Below, one piece after another: positions 55,033 to 63,948 of a DNA stretch of 64,000 bases (positions are counted from its first letter, which is position 1; each line of letters opens with the position of its first letter). Under the pieces are notes generated by a model that ran no database searches, was not told the origin of the DNA, and worked only from the letters and a program-made list of their open reading frames with translations. The position numbers and the translations under genes are program-made. Source of the stretch: Pengzhenrongella frigida (GTDB lineage Bacteria > Actinomycetota > Actinomycetes > Actinomycetales > Cellulomonadaceae); NCBI RefSeq assembly GCF_004168625.1, contig NZ_SDWW01000018.1, positions 16,767 to 80,766 on the forward strand. Reading direction: 5' to 3'.

Positions 55033-55839
55033 TCACCGCAGCTCGACGACCTCCGACCAGTCCTCGATGGGCAGGTCGCCGTCGACGGTGGCCGTCACCT
55101 CCTGGGACAGGAGCGTGACCTGACCGTGGTGGGTGGAGAGGAAGGCGGTGTCGGCAGCGTCGCGGCCGGTCGAGATCCGCAGCATCGAGCCGCGCGGAGC
55201 GAGGTGCGTCGCATCGATGACGTGCCAGACGTCGTCGAGCAGCGCCTCGGCGACCGCGTGGAAGTCCATCGGCATGAGCCCCGGCGCGTAGACGGCGACC
55301 AGCCGCGCGGGCATGTCCATGCTGCGCAGCAGGCTCACGGTCAGGTGCGCGAAGTCGCGGCACACCCCGCTGCCGCTCAGGAGCGTGTCGACGGCGCCGT
55401 CTGTCGGTGCGCTGCTACCCGCGACGTAGGCCACGTGGGCCTCGACCCACTGACCGACGGCCGAGAGCAGCCGGGTGCCCGACAGCCCGGCGAACTCGAC
55501 GTTCGCGAGCCCGATCAGCCGATCGGACTCGGCGTACCGGCTGGGGCGCAGGTAGGTGATCGCCTCGTGCTCGTTCGCGGCGGGGAGGCGATCCGTGCCG
55601 ACGACGGTCGCGTCGTAGTCGACGATCAGCCGACCCACGGGTGCCTGCACCCGGTGCATCCGGGTTCCGTGCGGCTCGGCGAGCCCGGTCACGTCCAGCA
55701 GCCGGCCGTCACACGTCACCGCAAGCCGATCGGTGCGTTCGTAGGCGCCGTCGGCGACGGCGACGAGGAGGGCCAGGACCGCCGGTTCGAGCACATCGAG
55801 CTCGAGATGGGCGGAGACGGTGCGTCGCATGACGGTCAT
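55033..55839 (-). CDS. Transglutaminase-like cysteine-protease-fold protein
   Basis: A 268-residue cytoplasmic protein. The N-terminal half is a beta-rich domain with a YERTDRLAV... pattern seen before many bacterial transglutaminase-core domains. The catalytic triad follows: Cys in SGSGVCRDFAHL, His in MDFHAVAEALL and Asp in VIDATHLAP. Start ATG 55839 (MTVMRRTVSAHLEL) or 55830. Function is unknown; many act as peptidases. The gene is divergent from the methyltransferase gene with a 33-base gap. Confidence 0.85.
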   Translation of the reverse strand: MTVMRRTVSAHLELDVLEPAVLALLVAVADGAYERTDRLAVTCDGRLLDVTGLAEPHGTRMHRVQAPVGRLIVDYDATVVGTDRLPAANEHEAITYLRPSRYAESDRLIGLANVEFAGLSGTRLLSAVGQWVEAHVAYVAGSSAPTDGAVDTLLSGSGVCRDFAHLTVSLLRSMDMPARLVAVYAPGLMPMDFHAVAEALLDDVWHVIDATHLAPRGSMLRISTGRDAADTAFLSTHHGQVTLLSQEVTATVDGDLPIEDWSEVVELR

Positions 55840-55872
55840 CGTTGCATCCGGGGCTGTGGGAGGGTGCGAGAC

Positions 55873-56520
55873 GTGCCGACCACAGTCGTCCAGCGAATCG
55901 ACCGTTTCAACGCGGCCCACCCGTGGAGTCACAACGACTTCTACCACCGCTGGATCCTGCGGCACCTGCCGGTGCGCTTCGCGACGTCCCTCGACGTCGG
56001 GTGCGGCACGGGGAACCTGGTCCGCGCGTTGGCGGGCAGGGCCGGCGTCGCGGGGGGCATCGACGTCGAGCCCGGGGTGATCGACCTCGCCCGTGCCCTC
56101 TCGGCGACCTTCCCGACGGCGGCCTTTCGGGTGCTCGATCTGCTGGAGGTCCCCGAGGGCGACGAGTACGACGTGGTCACGGCGATCGCCGTCGTGCACC
56201 ATCTGCCGCTCGACGCCGCCCTGCGGCGGCTGCGGCTACTCCTTGCCCCCAACGGGACGCTCGTGATCGTCGGCTGCTACCGAGCGGCTACCCGCACCGA
56301 CCGGTGGGTCGACGCGGTGGCGATCCCGGCGAACATGATCGTGGGCTGGCTGACGTCGGTCCGACGCTCGGACGCGCGTGTCGCGTTGACGGCGCCGACG
56401 GTGCCACCGCAGACCACGCTCGCCGAGATCCGCGCCGCCGCCACCCGGGCGTTGCCGGGAGCTCGTGTCCGCCGACGGCTGTTCTGGCGGTACTCCCTCA
56501 TCTACACCGCGCCGACCTAG
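55873..56520 (+). CDS. Class I SAM-dependent methyltransferase
   Basis: A 215-residue enzyme. SLDVGCGTGNLVRAL (motif I, SAM glycine loop), GIDVEPGVIDLAR (motif II acidic residue) and AIAVVHHLPLDAALRRLRLLLAPNGTLVIVGCYR (motifs IV-VI) are clear. The GTG at 55873 is decided by GGAGG (55859-55863) nine bases upstream; the GTG at 55864 sits too close to it. The substrate is unknown; it resembles the type-11 methyltransferases that modify lipids or small molecules. Confidence 0.85.
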   Translation: MPTTVVQRIDRFNAAHPWSHNDFYHRWILRHLPVRFATSLDVGCGTGNLVRALAGRAGVAGGIDVEPGVIDLARALSATFPTAAFRVLDLLEVPEGDEYDVVTAIAVVHHLPLDAALRRLRLLLAPNGTLVIVGCYRAATRTDRWVDAVAIPANMIVGWLTSVRRSDARVALTAPTVPPQTTLAEIRAAATRALPGARVRRRLFWRYSLIYTAPT

Positions 56521-56551
56521 CCCGGGGGAGCGGCGGACGCGCACGGCGACC

Positions 56552-57337
56552 TCAGCGGGGTCGCGGGGTAGCCGCACGCGCGGGGAGCAGATCGTCTGAA
56601 CCGCCCGGGTCGCGGTGCGGGTGCCGCACGAAGCCGTAGTTGCGCAGGTGGAACCGCACCCGGGTGCCGATGAAGTACTCGCGGCCGATCTCGATGGGCC
56701 GCCCCGCGGCGTCGGCCGTGGTCCGGTGCACGTAGATCAGCGGCGTCCCGGTCGCCACCTCGAGCAGTCCCGCGCGCTCGTCGTCGGCGAGCACCACCTC
56801 GAGCGTCTCGTCGCTCACCGCGGGCGTCACGTCGTAGTGCGAGCTCAGCACCGCGTACAGGCTCGACAGGTCCTGCAGCAGCAGGTTCGGGAAGGTCGCC
56901 GTCGGCAGCCGTGAGGCCTCGAGCGAGAGCGGCCGGCCGTCCGCGAGCCGCAGCCGCAGCAGGCGATACACGTAGTCGTTCGGCGTGAGGTCGAGCAGCC
57001 GCTGATCTTGGCCCGAGGCGAGTGCGACCTCGGCCCGCAGGATCCGCGTCTCGAGCCGGATCCCCTGCTGGCGGGCGATCACGGGCAGGCCCTCGATCGT
57101 GCTGAGGTTGCGCTCGAGGCGGCCGTCGGAGGCGACGATCCCGCCGCCGCGGCCGATCCGCCGCCGCACGACGCCCTCCTCCTCGAGCCGGTCGAGCGCC
57201 TGTCGCAGCCGCGAGCGGGGTACGCCGAGCGAGATCGCGATCGACCGTTCGTCGCCGAGCCGGTCGCCCGGGCGCACCTCGTCGTGGCGGATCAGCGCGC
57301 GGATCTGGCCGCACAGCTCGTCGACGGGGGCGCTCAT
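56552..57337 (-). CDS. GntR-family (HutC-type) regulator with UTRA domain
   Basis: A 261-residue regulator. Residues about 5-70 are the winged helix (IRALIRHDEVRPGDRLGDERSIAISLGVPRSRLRQALDRLEEEGVVRRR). Residues about 90-240 are the UTRA ligand domain (LRLADGRPLSLEASRLP, TPLIYVHRTTADAAGRPIEIGREYFIGTRVRFHL). The ATG at 57337 overlaps the phospho-lyase-like stop (ATGA). As the last gene of the permease-lyase operon it likely controls that operon and the divergent kinase, with CGTGTTA repeats at 60386-60424 as candidate sites. Confidence 0.88.
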   Translation of the reverse strand: MSAPVDELCGQIRALIRHDEVRPGDRLGDERSIAISLGVPRSRLRQALDRLEEEGVVRRRIGRGGGIVASDGRLERNLSTIEGLPVIARQQGIRLETRILRAEVALASGQDQRLLDLTPNDYVYRLLRLRLADGRPLSLEASRLPTATFPNLLLQDLSSLYAVLSSHYDVTPAVSDETLEVVLADDERAGLLEVATGTPLIYVHRTTADAAGRPIEIGREYFIGTRVRFHLRNYGFVRHPHRDPGGSDDLLPARAATPRPR

Positions 57338-58698
57338 GTCGGCAGGGTGGCGAGGACTTCCTCGAAGGCCGTGAGGAAGAGGTCGAGGTCGGCGGAGGAG
57401 AAGGCGAGCGGGGGGCGCAGCTTCAGCACATTCCCGCCGGCCCCGCACACCGACGTCAGCACGTGCCGCATCCGCAGGCGTTCGACGATCTCGAGCGCGG
57501 CGGCCTGGTCGGGGCGGCGACTCATGGGGTCGGTGACGATGTCGACCCCGATGTACAGGCCGGTGCCGCGGATGTCGCCCACGGCCGGGTGGTCTGCGCT
57601 GACCGCGCGCAGGCCGGCGAGCATCTGCGCGCCGAGCCGTGAGCTGTGCGCCTGGAGCTCCTCGTCCCGGATCACGTCGAGCACCGCCTGGGCGGCCGCG
57701 ATCGAGACGGGGTTGCCTCCGAACGTGTTGAAGTACGGGATCGAGTCCCCGAAGGCCGCGAGAACCTCTCCCCGCGCGGCCATCGCGGAGATCGGGATGC
57801 CGTTGCCCATGGGCTTGCCCATCGTCACGAGGTCGGGGACGACCCCGTGACGTTCGAAGCCCCAGAACGCCTGGCCGGTGCGGGCGAAACCGGGCTGGAC
57901 CTCGTCGGCGATGAACACGCCGCCCGCGCGGTGCACGACCTCGATCGCCGGCGCGAGGAACCCGAGCGGATCGGGGAACACGCCGTCGGACGAGAAGATC
58001 GAGTCGGCCAGGAACGCCGCGAACCGGGTGCCGTGCCGCTCGAGGTCGGCGATCTGAGCGGCGACCTGGTCGGCGAACCACCGGCCGAGGTCGTTGCCCC
58101 CGCCTGGCGCCGGCCCCGCGGCGGCGAGGCGGTAGCCGTCGGGGGCGGGCACGGTGCGCACGTCCCGCCCGAGGGGCTGCGCGGTGCCCAGCGCGGGGGA
58201 CATCCCCGAGGTCAGCATGGTGTTGCCGTGGTAGGCCTCCGAGGTGACGATCACCCCGGAGCCGCCGGTGTACGCCTGAGCGACCCGGATCGCGAGGTCG
58301 TTCGCCTCCGACCCGGTGCACAGGAACATCACCTGGTCGATGGCGTCCGGGAGCGTGCCGAGGAGGTCCTCGGAGTAGTCCACGATCGCCCCGTGCAGGT
58401 AGCGGGTATGGGTGTTGAGCGCTGCCGCCTGCCGTTGCACCGCCGCGACGACCCGCGGATGGCAGTGCCCGACCGAGGCGACGTTGTTGTAGACGTCGAG
58501 GTAGCGCTGGCCGTCGGCGTCGAACAGGTGCGCACCCTCGCCGCGCACGAGGTGCACCGGCTCGCGGTAGAAGAGCCGGTAGGAGGGCCCGAGCACGCGC
58601 TCGCGGCGGGCCGCGAGCCGTCGGATCGACTCCGGCAGCTCGTCGGTCGCCCCTGGACGGAAGCTGTTGGTGTCCATGATCGTCGAGCGCGTTGCCAC
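57334..58698 (-). CDS. Class III PLP enzyme, phosphoethanolamine/phosphohydroxylysine phospho-lyase-like
   Basis: A 454-residue PLP enzyme of aminotransferase fold class III. LGPSYRLFYREPVHLVRGEGAHLFD, YLDVYNNVASVGHCHPRVV and LNTHTRYLHGAIVDY resemble human AGXT2L1/ETNPPL more than ordinary aminotransferases (comparison from memory). PLP ligands: TGSEANDLA, DEVQPGFARTG (Asp) and MGKPMGNGIP (Schiff-base Lys). The predicted reaction splits O-phosphoethanolamine into acetaldehyde, ammonia and phosphate (or the 5-phosphohydroxylysine equivalent). The GTG at 58698 has an AGGAGG ribosome site seven bases away; ATG 58677 is an alternative. It lies 61 bases after the permease gene. Confidence 0.8.
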   Translation of the reverse strand: MATRSTIMDTNSFRPGATDELPESIRRLAARRERVLGPSYRLFYREPVHLVRGEGAHLFDADGQRYLDVYNNVASVGHCHPRVVAAVQRQAAALNTHTRYLHGAIVDYSEDLLGTLPDAIDQVMFLCTGSEANDLAIRVAQAYTGGSGVIVTSEAYHGNTMLTSGMSPALGTAQPLGRDVRTVPAPDGYRLAAAGPAPGGGNDLGRWFADQVAAQIADLERHGTRFAAFLADSIFSSDGVFPDPLGFLAPAIEVVHRAGGVFIADEVQPGFARTGQAFWGFERHGVVPDLVTMGKPMGNGIPISAMAARGEVLAAFGDSIPYFNTFGGNPVSIAAAQAVLDVIRDEELQAHSSRLGAQMLAGLRAVSADHPAVGDIRGTGLYIGVDIVTDPMSRRPDQAAALEIVERLRMRHVLTSVCGAGGNVLKLRPPLAFSSADLDLFLTAFEEVLATLPT

Positions 58699-58759
58699 GG
58701 GTGCTCCTCCTCGGTTCGTCGTGCGTGCAGTGCGGTGAAGACCAGCGCGGCGGGCCGGC

Positions 58760-60352
58760 TCAGACCCGCTCGGGCTCGTCCAGCCGAGCGTCCGCGCGGG
58801 GCGCCGCGGCCGGATCGTCGCCGCCACCCAGGGCGTACTCCTCCTCGGGGGAGAGCACCAGGTGGTTGCGTCCCCAGAGCGCGAACGTGGTCAGCCCGAT
58901 CGCGAACACCACGGCGATCGCGATGATCGCCAGCCGATAGTCCGGGTTGAGCATGACGCCCACGAGGATCGTCAGCGCGAGCAGGCCGGCGACGACCGCA
59001 CCCGGGATGCCCGTGGGGCTCGTGTACGGGCGAGGCTTGTCGGGGAAGTTCCGGCGCAGCAGGACGAAGGAGACCATCTGCAGCACGTACGCGATGACCG
59101 CGCCCCAGACCGCGATGTTGAGCACGACGCTGCCGGCCTCGGCCGCCCCGTACTGGACCAGGAAGAGCGCGACGACGCCGATGACGGCGCCCGCGAGCAG
59201 CGCGACCCACGGCGTCTTGCGGGTGCCGGTGAGCGACAGGACCTTCGGGTAGTACCCGGCGCGGGACAGGGAGTAGATGTTCCGGCCGTAGGCGTACATG
59301 ATCCCCTGGGTCGAGGCGAGCAGGCCGACGAGCGCGAACGCGGAGAGCACCGCGGCGAGGTCGCTGTTGGGCAGGATCGCGCGGAAGCCGTCGAGCAACG
59401 GCTCGCCCGAGGTGCTCAGGGCGGCCGAGCCCGTGACGGCGGGGTTGAGCACGACGACGAGGGCGCCGCTGACCACGAGCGTGACCATGCCCCAGATCCC
59501 GGCTCGCGGGATGTCCTGCGACGGGGTGTGCGACTCCTCGGCCGCGAGCGGCAGCTCTTCGATGCCGAGGAACAGCCACATCGCGAACGGCAGCGCGTAG
59601 AAGACGCCCGTGATGCCGTGCGGGAGGAAGGTGCTCTGGCCCGCATCGGGTGTGATGTCGAACAGCTTGCCGAGGTCGAACGCCGACGACGTCAGGGCCA
59701 TCCCCGCGAAGATCACGATCACCCCGAGCGAGATGATCGCGACCACCATCGCGAACTTGAAGGTCACCTCGGCGCCCGCGGCGTTGATCGCGAGGAACAC
59801 GCCGTAGATGATCAGCCACCAGCACCATGCGGGCAGTGACACCCCGAACAGGGTCGAGGTGATCGAGTCGGCGTACTGCCCCGAGAAGAACACCACCACG
59901 GCGGTGGTCATCACGTACTCGACCGTCTCGGCCAGACCGGTGATGAACCCGCCCCACGGGCCCATGGCCGCGCGGCCGAACGAGTAGGCGCCGCCGGTGT
60001 GGGGCATCGCGGCCGACATCTCGCCGATGCTGAAGAGCATCCCGAAGTACATGATCGCGACGATCGCGGTCGCCACGACGAAGCCGCCCCAGCCCGCGAC
60101 GTCGATGCCGAAGTTCCAGCCGGAGAAGTCGCCGGAGATCACCGCGGCGATCCCGATGCCCCACAGTCCCCAGAAGCCGGCGGAGCGGACCAGGCCGCGC
60201 TTCTCGAAGTAGCCGTCCACGGCGGGGGCGTAGGTCACGCCCGACACGCTCGAGGTCCCCACCCTGCCGTCCATCTCGACCTTGCTCACGATTTCCTCCA
60301 CGTTGTCGACCGGTTCCCGGACCGCCAAGCCCTGGTGTGTGTCAATGACCAT
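58760..60352 (-). CDS. APC-superfamily permease, ethanolamine-permease-like
   Basis: A 530-residue carrier with twelve membrane segments. GLWGIGIAAVISGDFSGWNFGIDVAGWGG and PHTGGAYSFGRAAMGPWGGFITGLAETVEY resemble bacterial ethanolamine permeases of the APC family; GIEELPLAAEESHTPSQDIPRA follows the same group. It is the first gene of the operon with the phospho-lyase-like enzyme and the UTRA regulator, and is divergent from a kinase gene. Together they suggest uptake of ethanolamine, hydroxylysine or a similar amino alcohol. An ATG at 60352 starts a hydrophilic 45-residue N terminus. Confidence 0.85.
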   Translation of the reverse strand: MVIDTHQGLAVREPVDNVEEIVSKVEMDGRVGTSSVSGVTYAPAVDGYFEKRGLVRSAGFWGLWGIGIAAVISGDFSGWNFGIDVAGWGGFVVATAIVAIMYFGMLFSIGEMSAAMPHTGGAYSFGRAAMGPWGGFITGLAETVEYVMTTAVVVFFSGQYADSITSTLFGVSLPAWCWWLIIYGVFLAINAAGAEVTFKFAMVVAIISLGVIVIFAGMALTSSAFDLGKLFDITPDAGQSTFLPHGITGVFYALPFAMWLFLGIEELPLAAEESHTPSQDIPRAGIWGMVTLVVSGALVVVLNPAVTGSAALSTSGEPLLDGFRAILPNSDLAAVLSAFALVGLLASTQGIMYAYGRNIYSLSRAGYYPKVLSLTGTRKTPWVALLAGAVIGVVALFLVQYGAAEAGSVVLNIAVWGAVIAYVLQMVSFVLLRRNFPDKPRPYTSPTGIPGAVVAGLLALTILVGVMLNPDYRLAIIAIAVVFAIGLTTFALWGRNHLVLSPEEEYALGGGDDPAAAPRADARLDEPERV

Positions 60353-60385
60353 CGTGGTGGGCGCCGGAAGGCGAAATCCGGCTCG

Positions 60386-60438
60386 CGTGTTAGCGCCGTG
60401 TTACCAAGCCGGGGGCGCGTGTTAATGGCCGGTAAACA
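60386..60438. promoter_or_regulatory. Three CGTGTTA direct repeats plus an inverted half-site
   Basis: CGTGTTA occurs at 60386-60392, 60397-60403 and 60418-60424, with start-to-start distances of 11 and 21 bases, one and two DNA turns. The last copy plus AAACA (60434-60438) forms a TGTT...AACA inverted pair. The site lies between the divergent permease and kinase genes and is a candidate for the UTRA regulator. Confidence 0.55.
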
Positions 60439-60553
60439 TCGGCGAATCGGGCCGAAGAAATCGCAAAGATGGCTGCCGCCGGGCCGGGTTGGCCCCTACA
60501 GTCGGGCCTACCGCCAAACCCTCCCGCAGTCATTCGCGCTGGAGAGGAACCCG

Positions 60554-61612
60554 ATGAGCATCGATCAGTTTCTGGAGGTTGCGGCGCCCGCCGCGCCCGC
60601 GGACTTCTTCGAGTCGCTGGCCCGGTCAGCACCGGCGCCGGACTGGCTGTTCGCCGGCATCGTTCGGGCCTGGTGCCTCGATCCGGTCAGGACGACCGTG
60701 ACGATGATCACCGTCTCCGAGAACGCCACCTTCCTCGTCGCGTCGGACGGGGCCCCGATCGCGGTCACGCGGGTGGCCCGGCCGGGGTACATGGCCGACG
60801 CCGCGGCGTTCGAGTCCGAGGTCGCCTGGGTCAGCACGCTGTCGTCGTCGGGGCTCGTGCCCGTTCCCCAGGGCCTGCCGACCGTCGATGGGTCGTTCGT
60901 CGCCGTCGTCCCGGACGAGCGTGGGGTGACCTGGTGGTGCGTGAGCTACTCCTACGTGGCCGGAACGATCCTGGAGGACGTCACCGATCCGGTCCCGTAC
61001 TACCGCGAGATCGGACGCACGACCGCGTTGCTGCATGACCACGCGGCGCGCTGGACCCCGCCGGCCGGGTTCCGACGGCACTCCTGGGAGCTCACGGACA
61101 TGGTCGGGCCGGGCTGCCGCTGGGGCCATTGGCAGGACGTGGGCTACGAGCCCGACGAGCTCGCGATCGTGGCGGCGGCGGAGGCCGCGGCCCTCGCGAG
61201 CCTCGCCGGCGCCCCGCGCACGGCGGACACCTGGGGCCTGATCCACGCCGACCTGCGGCCGTCGAACATCATGATCGACGCCGACCGGCTCACGGTCATC
61301 GACTTCGACGACTGCGGCTTCTCGTGGTTCCTGTACGACTTCGCCTCGGCACTGACGTTCATGGAGCACATGGTCGACGCCGGCACGATGGCGACCCGGT
61401 GGATCGAGGGCTACACGCAGGTTCGTCCCCTCAGCCCCGCTCAGCTGCGACTGGGGTGCGACCTGTCCATGATCCGGCGGCTGCAGATGCTCGGGTGGAC
61501 CACCACGCACCGGGAAGATGCCCTGCCCCCGGCCCTGTGGTCGGCCCAGAAGTCGGGCACCCTCGAGGTCGCGCAGCGCTACCTCCGCTCGCCCACCTGG
61601 TTGATCGACTGA
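60554..61612 (+). CDS. APH-fold small-molecule kinase (hydroxylysine/ethanolamine-kinase-like)
   Basis: A 352-residue phosphotransferase of the aminoglycoside/choline kinase fold. The catalytic loop is [12 protein letters not shown] (HxDxxxxN) and the metal Asp lies in [20 protein letters not shown]. The N lobe ([24 protein letters not shown]) has the ATP-binding strand pair. The ATG at 60554 has a GGAGAGG ribosome site. Divergence from the permease/phospho-lyase operon suggests it phosphorylates the imported amino alcohol so that the lyase can split it, as in the mammalian hydroxylysine kinase (AGPHD1) plus phospho-lyase pair. The substrate is inferred. Confidence 0.82.
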   Translation: MSIDQFLEVAAPAAPADFFESLARSAPAPDWLFAGIVRAWCLDPVRTTVTMITVSENATFLVASDGAPIAVTRVARPGYMADAAAFESEVAWVSTLSSSGLVPVPQGLPTVDGSFVAVVPDERGVTWWCVSYSYVAGTILEDVTDPVPYYREIGRTTALLHDHAARWTPPAGFRRHSWELTDMVGPGCRWGHWQDVGYEPDELAIVAAAEAAALASLAGAPRTADTWGLIHADLRPSNIMIDADRLTVIDFDDCGFSWFLYDFASALTFMEHMVDAGTMATRWIEGYTQVRPLSPAQLRLGCDLSMIRRLQMLGWTTTHREDALPPALWSAQKSGTLEVAQRYLRSPTWLID

Positions 61613-61662
61613 CGGACGCCACGCTGGTCGGCGAGCCCGCCCGCCGCGTCGGTCGGGACTAC

Positions 61663-61681
61663 TAGCATGGGAACGCTTCCA
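61663..61681 (+). promoter_or_regulatory. CelR-type operator over the cellulase promoter
   Basis: TGGGAACGCTTCCA (61668-61681) matches 12 of 14 bases of the CelR box (TGGGAGCGCTCCCA) known from Thermobifida cellulase genes. It overlaps a -10-like TAGCAT (61663-61668) and lies 16 bases before the GTG at 61698, so a LacI-type repressor would block transcription until cellobiose releases it. Confidence 0.75.
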
Positions 61682-61697
61682 CCGTCGAAGGGACCCG

Positions 61698-63590
61698 GTG
61701 ACCGCCCGCAGGATCCGGCACGAGCGACAGGCTGGCGCGCTGGCGCTGGTTGCCGGGACCGCGCTCTTGCTGGGCTGTACGGGACCCGCCGTGCCGTCCG
61801 CACCAGCCCAGACACCCACCGGAAGTGCCGTCACACCTACCGGAGGCGTCGTGCCAGACCTCGATCCGCAGGCCGCCGCACCGCGCGTGCGGGTCAACCA
61901 GGTCGGCTACCTCCCGCAGGGCCCCAAGGGCGCGACGCTGGTCACCGAGGCGACCGGACCGACGCGATGGCGGCTGACGGATGGCACCGGGACGGTCCTC
62001 ACCTCGGGCGAGACCACGCCCCACGGCCTCGACCCGAGCAGCGGCCTGAGCGTGCAGACCATCGACTTCGGGTCCTACTCGGCGCCGGGCGCGGGCCTGA
62101 CCATCGTCGCCGACGGCGAGGCCAGCTACCCGTTCGACATCGCGACCTCCGCCTACGGCACCCTGACCGCGGACGCGCTGAGGTTCTTCTACGTCCAGCG
62201 CAGCGGGATGGCGATCTCCGACGACGTCGCCCCGGGCTACGGCCGCGCGGCGGGGCACCTGGGGGTCGCACCGAACCAGGGCGACGTCGCCGTGCCGTGC
62301 CAGGGGCTCGACGACGACTCGCAGCGGCTGTACGACGAGCCATGGACGTGCGACGGTCTGACCGACGTGAGCGGTGGCTGGTACGACGCGGGCGACCACG
62401 GCAAGTACGTCGTCAACGGCGGCATCGCGGTCGCGCAGCTCATGGCGGCCTTCGAGCGCGCGCGGCCGGCCGAACCGGCGGGTCCGCTCCCTGAGCTGCT
62501 CGCCGAGGTCCGCTGGGAGCTCGACTGGATGCTGAAGATGCAGGTCCAGCCCGGCCGCCCGATGGCGGGCATGGTGCACCACAAGGTGGCGGACGCGGAC
62601 TGGACCGGCATGCCCCTGGCGCCGGCCGACGATCCCCAGCCCCGGGTGCTCTACCGTCCGTCGACCGCCGCGACCCTCAACCTCGCCGCCGTCGCCGCCC
62701 AGGGGGCCCGGCTGTTCGCGGCGTACGACGACGATCTCGCCGCGCGCCTGCTGGCAGCGTCCCGGACCGCGTACGCCGCAGCGCAGGCGAACCCGGAGGT
62801 GTACGCCCCGGCGCCGAACCCGGCGGTGGACCCGAACCCGGGCAGCGGGCCGTACGACGACGCGGACGTCTCCGACGAGTTCTACTGGGCGGCCGCCGAG
62901 CTCTACCTCACCACCGGGGACCGGGACTACCGCGACGACGTCCTGGCCTCCGCCGTGCACACCGCCGACGTGTTCCCGGCCGGTGGGTTCAACTGGGCCA
63001 CCGTGGGCGCGCTCGGCCGGATGGACCTCGCCATGGTGCCGAGCGCTCTGCCCGGCCGCACGGACGTCCAGGACTCGGTCCTGGACGCGGCGGAGGGCTA
63101 CCTCGCCGCGCAGGCCACGCAACCCTTCGGCCAGGTCTACGCACCCGACGGCGGCCAGTACGCGTGGGGTTCCAACGGGTCGATCCTCAACAACATGCAG
63201 GTGCTGGGGACCGCGTACGACCTGTCCGGCGCAGACCGGTTCCGGGACGGGCTGCTGCGCAGCCTGGACTACCTGTTCGGACGCAACGCCCTGAACCTCT
63301 CCTACGTGACCGGCTACGGCCAGGTGTTCAGCCAGAACCAGCACAGCCGGATGTACGCCCACCAGCTCGACGCGACCTCGCCGCACCCGCCGCGGGGATC
63401 CGTCGCGGGCGGCCCGAACTCGACGGCCGCCGGCACCGGCGATCCCCTCGCGGCGCCGCTGGCCGGCTGCGCGGCACAGGTCTGCTACGTCGACGACATC
63501 GGTTCGTGGTCGACCAACGAGATCACGATCAACTGGAACGCTCCGCTGCACTGGGTCGCCTCCTTCGTGGCCGATCAGGTGAGCGCCTGA
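61698..63590 (+). CDS. GH9 family cellulase (endoglucanase/exoglucanase), lipoprotein
   Basis: A 630-residue secreted lipoprotein: signal peptide with lipobox LLLGC (Cys27), a Thr/Pro-rich linker, an N-terminal Ig-like CelD_N domain ([21 protein letters not shown], about 63-150), then the GH9 (alpha/alpha)6 barrel. [18 protein letters not shown] carries the nucleophile-side Asp pair and [19 protein letters not shown] the acid Glu. No carbohydrate-binding module is seen. The GTG at 61698 follows a GAAGGGA ribosome site. It degrades cellulose or cello-oligomers at the cell surface and is probably under CelR control. Confidence 0.92.
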   Translation: MTARRIRHERQAGALALVAGTALLLGCTGPAVPSAPAQTPTGSAVTPTGGVVPDLDPQAAAPRVRVNQVGYLPQGPKGATLVTEATGPTRWRLTDGTGTVLTSGETTPHGLDPSSGLSVQTIDFGSYSAPGAGLTIVADGEASYPFDIATSAYGTLTADALRFFYVQRSGMAISDDVAPGYGRAAGHLGVAPNQGDVAVPCQGLDDDSQRLYDEPWTCDGLTDVSGGWYDAGDHGKYVVNGGIAVAQLMAAFERARPAEPAGPLPELLAEVRWELDWMLKMQVQPGRPMAGMVHHKVADADWTGMPLAPADDPQPRVLYRPSTAATLNLAAVAAQGARLFAAYDDDLAARLLAASRTAYAAAQANPEVYAPAPNPAVDPNPGSGPYDDADVSDEFYWAAAELYLTTGDRDYRDDVLASAVHTADVFPAGGFNWATVGALGRMDLAMVPSALPGRTDVQDSVLDAAEGYLAAQATQPFGQVYAPDGGQYAWGSNGSILNNMQVLGTAYDLSGADRFRDGLLRSLDYLFGRNALNLSYVTGYGQVFSQNQHSRMYAHQLDATSPHPPRGSVAGGPNSTAAGTGDPLAAPLAGCAAQVCYVDDIGSWSTNEITINWNAPLHWVASFVADQVSA

Positions 63591-63692
63591 CCCGCTGACG
63601 CGAGCTGCGCCCCGGGTGCACCGCGGGTCGGCGCAGGACACCATCGGTAGTACTTCGCGAGCAGCGCGCAGACACCCCGGAGGTGCCGAACC

Positions 63693-63941
63693 ATGACCGG
63701 CCAGACCACCGTCCTGGAAGTCGGCGGCCTGCAGTGGGCGACCTCGAGCGCGGCCGTCGAACGGACCCTCGGGCGCCGGCCGGGGGTCCTGGCTGTCACG
63801 GTGAACGCGGTCTCGCAGACGGCCACCGTGACCTACGACCCCGACCGGACCAACGTCGCCGCGCTGAGCGGCTGGGTGCGGGACTGCGGCTACCACTGCG
63901 CCGGGCAGTCGGTGCCCGAACACGTGTACTGTGTCGCTTAG
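63693..63941 (+). CDS. Heavy-metal-associated (HMA) domain protein lacking CxxC
   Basis: An 82-residue ferredoxin-like HMA fold. TTVLEVGGLQWATSSAAVERTLGRRPGVLAVTVN shows the beta-alpha-beta start, but the usual GMxCxxC metal loop reads GGLQWATS, without Cys. A late cluster DCGYHCAGQSVPEHVYC supplies three Cys and two His that could take over metal binding. In actinobacteria such proteins stand just before heavy-metal P-type ATPases, as the next frame may here. Confidence 0.82.
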   Translation: MTGQTTVLEVGGLQWATSSAAVERTLGRRPGVLAVTVNAVSQTATVTYDPDRTNVAALSGWVRDCGYHCAGQSVPEHVYCVA

Positions 63942-63948
63942 CGTGGAT

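Noticed and set aside
55840..56202. Longer N terminus for the transglutaminase-like protein (open to 56202)
   Set aside because: It runs opposite the methyltransferase gene and has no family likeness; ATG 55839 or 55830 begins the recognised domain.
57334..58698. Ordinary omega- or ornithine-type aminotransferase
   Set aside because: Sequence around LGPSYRLFY, YNNVASVGHCHP and LNTHTRYLH fits the phospho-lyase subgroup better, and a kinase and ethanolamine-type permease are linked; still, transaminase activity is not excluded.
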